Shown here piece after piece: positions 16,453-24,131 of a stretch of DNA of 64,000 bases. This DNA is from Pirellulaceae bacterium. Its GTDB lineage: Bacteria > Planctomycetota > Planctomycetia > Pirellulales > Pirellulaceae. The first letter of the stretch is position 1, and every line of letters begins with the position of its first letter. The stretch covers positions 1,178,001-1,242,000 of the forward strand of contig JAHBXS010000001.1 of NCBI GenBank assembly GCA_019636375.1. Direction: 5' to 3'. The position numbers and the translations under genes are program-made. The notes beneath the pieces are model-generated. The model did not search any database and had not been told where the DNA came from. It saw only the letters and a list, made by a program, of their open reading frames with translations.

Positions 16453-16542
16453 GACGAACGAAATAGTTCACCCGCATACCACCGAGATGTTTAGAATCTT
16501 GGCAAACTTTTGCGGCACTTCGGGTGCAACGCCAAGTTCGAC
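16453..16542 (-). other. attC-like recombination site (attC1, proximal)
   Basis: R'' at 16536-16542 (GTCGAAC on minus), R' at 16453-16459 (GTTCGTC). CACCCG at 16469-16474 pairs with 16521-16526; the inner arm (16475-16481 with 16513-16519) is imperfect. T16520 and C16527 of the plus strand are the unpaired bases, six apart. It is a close relative of attC2, which brackets the DUF262-HEPN cassette with it. The gene that once preceded it on the minus strand is gone. Confidence 0.7.
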
Positions 16543-17513
16543 GGCCTGATCAGATCACGTCACTAGCCAACTTTTTTTGGGCCCCATCAGGGCCTCATAG
16601 GCGCTTGGCAACACTGAACCGCCGCAACTAGGTCTGAATCAACGCTGTTATTCGGCCTATTGCTGAACGGCTCAGTCTAACATCGATGTCACGTTTGACA
16701 TTCGGTTTTCATTCGAATCACGCAATTTCCGTCGCCAGGACGTCCGAACTTGTAATTATTATCGGCTAGCGCGTGATAAGTGGATAATACACCGCTAACT
16801 CCTTGATTAGATTGTAGATATATTTTGGGGCTCAGTCAACAAGTTGGTTTCGGGAAAAAACTCGGCTAGCGCGGATAATACTGTATTGACGCGCTGGAGG
16901 TCGGGGAGACGGAAGGTGGAAGAGCGAAGTTTGAAAATGGGGGGGCTTTGTTTGGGGAATTTGTTGGCGGCTGTGACCGTGGGCGATTTATGGGGCAGCG
17001 GATATTGAGTGGTGAACGTGGGAGAGGTTTGGCAGGCGGGACGCCTGCGGTCCCGGATTGCAGCCGATATGACTGGGGCTCAAGTGGCGCGCGGGGTAAG
17101 TACGGGAGGTTTCGCGGTCGGGATGACTGCGGTTCCGTGTGGAGGGATTACGAGTATAGAAAGAGCGATGAAGGAAATAAAGATTTCGATTTGAAAAAGA
17201 ACGCATCGGAATCCGTTTTCGTCTGAAGGATGGGTCAATTGCGATGACTGGAAAGCAATTGTTTCGAATCGATGATCAGTCCTTTCGTTTCGTTGTTACG
17301 ACTAGATAGTGAGAAGAGGTTTGTTTTGAGTGTCGGATCAAACGCGAGATCGATGGCTGCGGTAAGGATTTGTTACTGTTAAAAATTATGTAACCGTTCA
17401 CGGAATCGACGTTGGAACACAACCAGCTCCCGCATTGGCGAATCTAATGTCCGCGAGTTTGTTTTGGTATGCTCTTTCGCTGTGTCCGCCTTTTCACGGA
17501 GTGAAAAGCCACG
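16543..17513. other. Gene-free decayed region next to the array
   Basis: About 970 bases with no supported gene on either strand. This is where an attI site and a divergent integrase gene would be expected; I find neither. It contains a duplicated TCGGCTAGCGCG motif (16762, 16862) and, near 17035, a GC-rich GGCAGGCGGGACGCCTG segment of the kind often repeated in planctomycete intergenic DNA. Confidence 0.5.
16762..16881. repeat. Pair of short direct repeats, 100 bp apart
   Basis: TCGGCTAGCGCG occurs at 16762-16773 and 16862-16873. Both are followed by GATAATAC, directly in the second copy and after nine extra bases in the first. The location beside attC1 allows a role as recombinase or regulator sites, but this is only position-based. 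Confidence 0.4.
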
Positions 17514-17551
17514 ATCGGGGTAGGGAGAGTCAACTGACTCCCCCTCCCGCC

Positions 17552-17584
17552 GAACCGTACGTGCGGTTTTCCCGCATACGGCTC
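17552..17584 (-). ncRNA. Group II intron domain V
   Basis: A 33-nt hairpin beginning GAGCCGTATGCGG and ending CGTACGGTTC on the minus strand, with a GAAA tetraloop and the two-base bulge region of domain V, the catalytic core of the ribozyme. Its short upper stem fits class C introns. Confidence 0.85.
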
Positions 17585-18559
17585 TCCACTTGGTAGTTCT
17601 CGATAGTTTGGACGAACTGAGCATGAGCCTGCACCAGGCTGTAGAGCCCAAGCTCAGAGAAGTAGCGGTTTGGCCAGCGGCATGTACGAGGTTGTCGGTC
17701 GGGATTGGTGCGGTGGCGTTTCAGAAGGATTCGTCGCAGACGACTGCGGAGCCAACTGTCATAGTCACCGTAGACATTCCAGAAACAATGGCGAAAGTAG
17801 TGAAACCAGCCGCGCATCATCTGATTCAATTGCTTGACGATATCCTCAAGCGAATCGCCAGATGTGCGTGGAGTTAACTCGCGGACACGATCCATGAATT
17901 TCTGTTGGCTTTTGGCTCGCGGAAACCGGAACCGGCCCCGAAATACATAACCCAGAAATGCAAAGCTTTGGTCGCGACTATCGACAATCTGGGTCTTGTC
18001 CGGATGCAGGGTCAAGCCTGCTTCGCGAACCCATTGCTGGACGACTGCCAAAGCTTGTTCCGCTTCAGCTTGCGTCTTGCGAAGAGGATCACGAAGTCAT
18101 CCGCATAGCGTACCATCTCATAGCCCTGTTCGGCCATGTGATGATCCAGCGGATTGAGATACAGGTTGGATAGCATCGGGGAGAGAACCGCGCTTGCGGG
18201 ACGCCCGTTTCCGGTGTCCAGCGGCTCAGTTCTGAAACCACTTCTTGATCGAGGTACATCTTGATCAGTCGCAGGACTGCATGATCCGAAACTTTCTGCT
18301 TCACCAACGCGAGCAGTCGGTCTTTGGGGATCGTATCGAAGTAGCCTTTCAAGTCGGCATCTACCACGAAGACGTTGCCCTCTTCGAGTAATTGCTCGAC
18401 GCAACGAAGTGCGCCATGACAGCCTCTGCCTCGGCGGAAGCCAAAGCTGCGAGGATGAAAGGTGTGATCAAAGATCGGTTCCAAGACATCCAGTAACGCG
18501 GTTTGAACCACTCGGTCGCGAACGGTAGGAATACCCAACGGGCGGGTTTCCTTCGTTCC

Positions 18560-19993
18560 GGGCCTGTAATGAAACTTGTGTCAGCTAGCAAAAGTTAGTA
18601 TTTTTGACAGTTTCAATTTACAGGAGAATCGAAGCATGGATGCGTCTTTAAAAGGTGAAGCAGAACGACTTGCCGGCGAATTTGCCCGTCAGGCAAAGAC
18701 GGTTGGCGATCTCAATTCGCTGATGAGATTGATGATGAAGTCGGCAATGGAGCGAATGCTTGATACGGAAATGGACGTTCACTTGGGACGAGTCGACATC
18801 GACAATCCTCGTGAAGATGGGGATTCGACGGAGGCACCTGACATTGCACCGAGCGCCGAAAAACGGTCTGCCCGCTCGAAATCACAGTCGGTAAAGAATC
18901 GTACTCCTAATCGTCGTAACGGTCGATCGTGCAAAAAGGTTCAAAGCGAACTAGGTGAAATTCCGCTGGAAACTCCCCGTGATCGTAACGGCACATTCGA
19001 GCCTCAGTTGATCGGCAAGCACCAGCGTCGCGTGGAAGGTTTCGATGAAAAGATACTGGCCTTGTACGCCAAAGGCATGACCACTCGCGACATCCAGGAG
19101 ATCGTGCGCGACCTCTATGGTGTGGACATTTCACCTACACTGGTCTCAGAAATCACCAGCGATCTGGATACAGAAGTTTCGGCTTGGCGAACCCGACCGC
19201 TGGAAGCGGTATGGCCGATTGTGTATTTCGACGGCATCGTCGTTCATGTCCGTGGTACCAATGGCCGGGTCACCAAACACACGATTTATGTGGCTTTGGG
19301 CGTCAATTTACAAGGACGCAAAGAACTGCTGGGACTGTGGCTGAGCGAAAACGAAGGTGCCAAGTTCTGGTTGTCTGTTTGACGGATCTTCGCAATCGGG
19401 GCTTGAGCGATATCTTCGTGGCGTGCATTGATGGCCTCTCGGGATTCGCCGAGGCCGTTCACGCGGCCTATCCCGATTGTCAAGTTCAGCTCTGCATTGT
19501 GCACCTGGTCTGAGCTGCGTTGCGTTACGTCAGCACCGAAGACAGCAAAGCAGTGGCGAAGGGTCTCAAGAAAATCTATCAATCGGCAACGGTGGCCGAA
19601 GCGGAAGCGTCTTTAGAAAATTCGCTCAAGCTTGGGACGACAAGTATCCGACGATTTCAAAGATGTGGCGTGCCAAGTGGACGGATATCATCACGTTGTT
19701 TGACTATCCCCCGGCGATCCGCAAAGCCATTTACACGACCAACGCGATCGAGTCGGTCAACAGCGTGATTCGCAAGTTTACTCGCAATCGCAAGATTTAT
19801 CCCAACGAAGAATCAGCCTTGAAACTGGTGTATATGGCAATTCACGAGGCGTCCCGAAAATGGACGATGCCTATCCACCACTGGAAACAAGCACTAAACC
19901 ATTTCGCCATCATGTTTGAAGAACGGATGCCCAAACTAACAGACTAATCAAATCATCAAATCAACCGCCTGACACAAAATTATTTACAGGCCC
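18560..19993 (+). mobile_element. IS256-family element inside the group II intron
   Basis: Imperfect inverted ends begin GGGCCTGTAA on both sides and share TTGTGTCAG further in. An 8-bp target duplication TTCGTTCC flanks it at 18552-18559 and 19994-20001. Length 1434 bp. It lies in the intron's reverse transcriptase gene, opposite to its direction. Confidence 0.9.
18636..19947 (+). pseudogene. IS256-family (Mutator-type) transposase, frameshifted
   Basis: ATG at 18636 follows CAGGAG. In order: MMKSAMERMLDTEMDVHLGR, IPLETPRDRNGTFEPQLIGK, the first catalytic Asp in [13 protein letters not shown], and [14 protein letters not shown]. The frame changes near 19375; [16 protein letters not shown] (second Asp) and QLCIVHLV follow in another frame, and after one or two more changes IYTTNAIESVNSVIRKFT ends the protein in frame with the stop at 19947. 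An IS256 transposase normally has about 400 residues in one frame, so this copy is dead. Confidence 0.88.
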
Positions 19994-20969
19994 TTCGTTC
20001 CCGGCTTGGGAATCTCCACCCGGCGTACAGGCTGCGGCCGATAGGTTCCGGCTTTCAGTTCCTGTTGCAGTTTGGTGATCTCGGCCAGAAGTTCGTCGTC
20101 GAGTTGTTCTACCGTTTGTCTGTCTACTCCAGCGGCTCCTTGATTGGTAATGACCTTCGAGGCCGCCCATCTCAAGTTTCGCTCACTGAAGACTTTATCG
20201 TACAGCGTGTGCCATTTGCCTCCTCTCACTTTGTTTGCCAAAAGTGTCTTCAACATGCTTTCTGTCCAAACCATCGACGATGCCCATTGGTCAATGCTCA
20301 ATGGTTCCGTAGCCGGAGTAGCCCCGAAAGGCACTGTGACTTGCGACGGTTTAAGGTCTTTGGATTGTTTGGTCATACTTGCATCTACCTTGCTGCCGCC
20401 CTTGGCTCCACCGCGTTTTGCTGCACGGCTTCACGGCTACTATGGCGGCTCTGACTGCTGTTCCTGGTGCTTATCTTCTCGCTACATTGACGATCAGTCT
20501 TTTCGATACCAAGCTGCCTGTTCGTCGCACAGCCTGACCTGGAGTTGGTCGCCCCAGTATCTCCGGCTGGGATTGATCACGAGAATCGACCCTGGCCAAG
20601 AACAGCTCTCCTTCTTATCGCGTTTAACCTTCCTTCCATTCCGCACTCAACCACCGCATTGCCATTTCCAAACTTCAGCATCAGCGCGTTACTGCACCCA
20701 AAGTTCGTTCGCTGTGTCTATCCTGCGGAAAAGTCGATACAAAGGACTACAGGACGGTTCGTCGCACAGCGAAGGGTTCGGACTTTGCCAGCTTCCTCCC
20801 CGACAGGCTTGGCCGAATCAGTTTCACTTTCGTTACGGACTGGAATTTCTCCTCAGGTTGCTCCTCACCCTCCCTCGCGGGAACGCAATTACCACTTTCG
20901 AATACAGGGCGGTAACGTTACCCTGGTCAGGACTTTCACCCGACTGATTAAACGCCTTCAAAGGCGCAC

Positions 20970-21297
20970 TGGCCGTTCACTCCGTGAACGGTTAAAAATT
21001 AGAGCTTGGCTTAGACCGAAATGGAGGTCGTCAACGGTTTGTTGATTTCTTCATGGTCGTTTTTCGTCGCTAAAAAGCCCGCGCCGTTATCGCGAATTTC
21101 GCCGGGAGATTGGGGACTTCTCCTTCATCAGATCGATGATCGATTGCCTGCCGCCATGGATTTCGCTGGGGCGAAGTTTGAGAGTTTGCAGCGCGGGATT
21201 GGGGACCGGTTGAAGAAAGGAAAGGTCTGGAGTTAAAATCGCTGGCACGGTTTACCATTTACATCGGCTAATTTTAACTCTAAGCAAAGCCCTTACG
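20970..21297. other. Gene-free stretch before the phosphohexomutase gene
   Basis: Begins with the hairpin that forms the intron's 5' exon (20971-20990) and runs to the start of the next gene. A 71-codon plus-strand frame at 21021 has no recognisable character. The promoter for the downstream gene should be in its last 100 bases; no clear box seen. Confidence 0.45.
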
Positions 21298-23133
21298 ATG
21301 CCCAATACTCAAACTCCTCACCTACCCATTGACCGCGAAATTGATCGAAGTATTGACGATGCTGTGAATCGAAGCGAGTTGACCTCTTCAGCGGCCGAAA
21401 ATATTCGTAAGTGGCTGACCGAGCCTCGGTATGCGAACTACGCTTCACAGGTTGTTGCCCATATCGAGCAGGGGAAATGGGGGGCACTCGATAATGCCTT
21501 TTGGACCGTCATTCCGTTCGGAACTGGAGGACGGCGCGGGCGAATGTATCCGATCGGCTCCAACGCCATCAACGAACGGACGATCGGCGAAAGCGCTCAG
21601 GGGTTGGCTGATTACGTCCGCGAAGTGAAACCCAAAGGGCCGTGGGCTTGTGCAATCGCCTACGACACGCGGCATCGCTCTCGCGAGTTCGCGGAATTGT
21701 GCGCGGGGATCATGACGCGGAACGGTTTCAAGGTTTATTTCATCGACGACTACCGCAGCACTCCCGAGTTATCATTTTTGATTCGCTTCAAGAACTGTGA
21801 TTGTGGGATCATGGTCACCGCCAGCCACAATCCTCCCAGCGACAACGCCGTTAAGGTCTATTGGGGGACGGGAGCCCAACTCATCCCGCCGCATGATAAA
21901 GCGGTGATTGCAAAAGTTGCTCAAGTGGAGGCGATTGAAGCCGACCCGTTTGCCGAGGCGGTTGCTGCCGGCAAGATCGCGATTTGTACTGCCGAGACAG
22001 ACGCCGCGTTGTTAAAGGAGCATTTGCAATTGAGCTTTCCTGGTCCACGCGATTTGCGAGTGATCTTTTCTCCGTTGCATGGCGTGGGAGAATTTAATGT
22101 TAAAAATTTGCTTGAGGCTGCTGGCTTTAAAGAACTTGAAATCTACGAACGCCATCGCGAGCCGAGTGGTGATTTCCCCAATGTGCCTGGGAACGTTTCG
22201 AATCCCGAAAATGCAGCGGTGTTTGATGAAATCATCGAGCATGCGCGTAATACGGGGGCCGAGTTGATTTTGGCTTCTGACCCTGACTGCGACCGGATGG
22301 GGGCCGCTGTTCCCAAAACCCTCGACCCGCGCGGTGAATGGCAAGTCCTTAACGGAAACCAGTTGACCGTGCTGCTCGGTGAGTTCGTGTTGCGGAAACG
22401 CAAGGAAATGGGAACTCTCAACGAACGAAGTTTTGTGGTGACCACATTGGTGACGACGAAAATGCTCGAACGAATTTGTCAGCGGTTTGGAGTACGGTGC
22501 CTCGGAGAAAACCTTGTAGGCTTCAAGTGGATTTGTGCGGTCATGGACCAAGAGGGGGCCGAAGATTTTGTTTATGGAAGTGAAGAGTCCCACGGCTTTT
22601 TGGTCGGGCAGCACTGTCGAGACAAAGACGGAGCGATCGCTTGTTTGCTAATGTCTGAATTAGCGGCAGATGTTAAGGCGTCTGGGATTTCGATGGTCGA
22701 ACATCTGAACCGACTGTACGAGTCCTACGGCTATCACGGCGAACGATTGGTAACGATTCAGATGGAGGGTTCGGACGGCATGCGGCGGATGAAGGATTTG
22801 ATGGACCGCTTGCGAACCGATCCACCGCAAACGATTGGCGGCTTGAAAGTGGTCACTCGACTTGATTACCTGACATCAACCCAGTGGACGGGAGATCAAA
22901 AGTCTCCCCTGGTCGGGCCGATTGATAATCTGGTCTTTTTGGAGACCGCAGAGCCCGGAAATTATGTAGCCGCGCGACCGTCGGGTACTGAGCCGAAGGT
23001 TAAGTTTTACATGTTTACTTATTCTTCTCCGGAGGCTACGTCGGGGCGTTTGGAGTCGGTTCGGACGGAACTTGATGGTCGGCTGGCTGGGTTTGCTGCC
23101 GATCTCAAGGCGTTCGCTGCGACGATCCCTTAA
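21298..23133 (+). CDS. Phosphoglucomutase/phosphomannomutase family enzyme
   Basis: Alpha-D-phosphohexomutase superfamily, interconverting hexose 1- and 6-phosphates in sugar metabolism and cell-envelope precursor supply. Four active-site loops are visible: the phosphoserine loop MVTASHNPPSDNAVKVYW (about residue 175), the metal-binding ILASDPDCDRMGA (about 325), the sugar-binding VYGSEESHGFLVG (about 425) and the phosphate-binding ARPSGTEPKVKFYMF near the end. The length of 611 is that of the longer PGM2/YbbT-like bacterial forms. It is a single gene with its own ATG at 21298. Substrate preference (glucose or mannose) is not resolved. Confidence 0.88.
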   Translation: MPNTQTPHLPIDREIDRSIDDAVNRSELTSSAAENIRKWLTEPRYANYASQVVAHIEQGKWGALDNAFWTVIPFGTGGRRGRMYPIGSNAINERTIGESAQGLADYVREVKPKGPWACAIAYDTRHRSREFAELCAGIMTRNGFKVYFIDDYRSTPELSFLIRFKNCDCGIMVTASHNPPSDNAVKVYWGTGAQLIPPHDKAVIAKVAQVEAIEADPFAEAVAAGKIAICTAETDAALLKEHLQLSFPGPRDLRVIFSPLHGVGEFNVKNLLEAAGFKELEIYERHREPSGDFPNVPGNVSNPENAAVFDEIIEHARNTGAELILASDPDCDRMGAAVPKTLDPRGEWQVLNGNQLTVLLGEFVLRKRKEMGTLNERSFVVTTLVTTKMLERICQRFGVRCLGENLVGFKWICAVMDQEGAEDFVYGSEESHGFLVGQHCRDKDGAIACLLMSELAADVKASGISMVEHLNRLYESYGYHGERLVTIQMEGSDGMRRMKDLMDRLRTDPPQTIGGLKVVTRLDYLTSTQWTGDQKSPLVGPIDNLVFLETAEPGNYVAARPSGTEPKVKFYMFTYSSPEATSGRLESVRTELDGRLAGFAADLKAFAATIP

Positions 23134-23773
23134 CGAGTTTTAGAATTACCCTTGTGGCGATTGGATAGCCATACCGGGGTCACAAACGGACATTTCCCGA
23201 AAGATTTCCACAAAAATGTCCGGTAATGAGATTTGTTGTGACAAGGGGTCGCAGCTTTTCTTGCGAGAATCGATTGTCAAGTCGGCTTTGATTTAGCGGA
23301 TGTTAATCTTCCCTAATATTGCCTTTGCGGGGTGTTGCATCGACCGTCAAAGTCCGATGCTTTTACCCAGCCGCCATCAGAGATCGTGGAGCTCGTTGAC
23401 GTTGTCGAATGTTAAAAAAATGTTAGGAAAAAATGTTGACTTTCACTTGTTACCTTGGATAATGACTGCGTTCTTAAGCGAACGCACTCGTAAAAAGTAA
23501 TTCCGTGCATGGATGTTTGATTGCCGACCTAGTCCGAGTGTACCAGCATTGTGGTTGCTTGATTTTCCGGAATGAGAAGGAAAGTCACCCATGAATCCTG
23601 ATGAACAAAGTGGTTGAGTTGACTCTCCCTCGCTGAGACGATTGGTTTTTTTTGCTGAAGTCCAACGGAGATTGGACTCGGTGGTACACTCTCGATTTTT
23701 GCACGGTTGTTCTGCGCGTATTGACGAACAGGACGATTTTTGAACCCTAACATTTTTGATTTTGGACGAAACG
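23134..23773. other. Gene-free intergenic region
   Basis: 640 bases between the mutase gene and a small plus-strand gene. Apart from a possible promoter at 23436-23463 I find no gene, RNA or repeat. Frames on the minus strand at 23443-23955 are the reverse of a real gene and of low-complexity sequence. Confidence 0.45.
23436..23463 (+). promoter_or_regulatory. Possible sigma-70-type promoter
   Basis: TTGACT (23436) and GATAAT (23458) are separated by 16 bases on the plus strand. The next plus-strand gene begins 310 bases away, so the link is weak. Confidence 0.25.
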
Positions 23774-24010
23774 ATGAACAGCAACGACAAAAAAGTGAAC
23801 AACGTATTCGAGGCCATTTTGAAATTTGGCCATGACGAAGATTTCTTTCCAGAGCCAACCCCAGATTTTGAGCCGACCGACGCTCCTGCCGGTTCTGATG
23901 AGAAAATTGAAATTCTCCGCCGTCGTGTCGAACTTGGAATGCCCCTGTGGCACAACAGCGACCGTGCTGATTACTCGGGATTGACGGGTGCCGTCCGTCC
24001 TCGCGAGTAA
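23774..24010 (+). CDS. Small acidic conserved protein, unknown function
   Basis: 78 residues starting at the second ATG (MNSNDKKVNNVFEAILKF). It is acidic with a Pro-rich middle (FFPEPTPDFEP) and ends in a compact motif, IEILRRRVELGMPLWHNSDR followed by DYSGLTGAVRPRE. The evenly charged, motif-like C terminus suggests a conserved small regulator or binding protein. I do not recognise a family. It is followed by 120 bases and the membrane-bound spermidine-synthase-like gene on the same strand. Confidence 0.6.
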   Translation: MNSNDKKVNNVFEAILKFGHDEDFFPEPTPDFEPTDAPAGSDEKIEILRRRVELGMPLWHNSDRADYSGLTGAVRPRE

Positions 24011-24131
24011 TCCCTGATAGCCCGGACTCGGGTCAATCGCTTACAATCACTGTGGCCAGCAATGGCCACTTTTTTTTGGCCTGACGTAACTTCAGACTAC
24101 CAAATTTTCGCGCGGATAAGGGGAAACACGC

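Larger units (their letters stand above)
5562..16542 (-). mobile_element. Integron-type gene-cassette array without integrase (CALIN)
   Basis: All resident genes here read on the minus strand and sit singly or in pairs between 90-101 bp structured sites. Eight sites (16453, 14614, 11536, 10880, 8825, 8267, 6656, 6047) share the attC plan: an outer GAAC/GTT box pair, a 3-4 nt spacer, and a stem broken by two unpaired bases separated by six paired positions. On the plus (bottom) strand the inner unpaired base is T in all eight and the outer one is G or C; the outer base lies 9 nt (10 in one case) from the R'' GTT. Arms differ between sites but remain complementary in most. A site follows the stop codon of a gene by about 10-25 bases, as in cassettes. 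No integron integrase gene is in the window. The block is also interrupted by nested IS elements at 11703-14221. Confidence 0.78.
17530..20376 (-). pseudogene. ltrA: Group II intron reverse transcriptase/maturase, split and frameshifted
   Basis: Start at 20376. The first 130 codons include NQGAAGVDRQTVEQLDDEL and YRPQPVRRVEIPKPGTK. The IS256 element then cuts the gene; joining the two sides across one target copy restores KPGTKETRPLGIPTVRDR. Next come DHTFHPRSFGFRRGRGCH and DADLKGYFDTIP, a one-base deletion near VPQ-x-AVLSP, MVRYADDFVIL with the catalytic YADD (about 18100), a second frameshift near 18065, and the maturase part with LHPDKTQIV and a closing SLVQAHAQFVQTIENY. Every hallmark is present, but one insertion and two frame changes make it non-functional. 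The frame ends after domain V, at 17530. Confidence 0.88.
17514..20969 (-). mobile_element. Group II intron (class C-like), interrupted by an IS256-family element
   Basis: Intron read on the minus strand. The 5' end GTGCGCC at 20969-20963 is followed by the usual GGGTGAAAGTCCTG segment near 20930. Domain V lies at 17584-17552, with a domain VI stem after it, and the 3' end is placed at 17514 (...CCCCGAT). Without the IS the intron is about 2.0 kb. Directly upstream of the 5' end the exon holds a hairpin, CCGTTCACGGAGTGAACGG, followed by CCA; class C introns insert after such stem-loops. The encoded reverse transcriptase is broken, so mobility is lost, though splicing of the RNA core might remain only if the IS were absent. 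Confidence 0.85.

Noticed and set aside
17009..17194. 61-codon plus-strand frame near the array
   Set aside because: GC-rich repeat sequence with no protein pattern; overlaps equally long frames in other phases.
17514..20969. Group II intron inserted directly into an attC site
   Set aside because: Its flanks hold TTCAC/GTGAA hairpins but no R boxes or attC arms; the nearest site is about 1 kb away.
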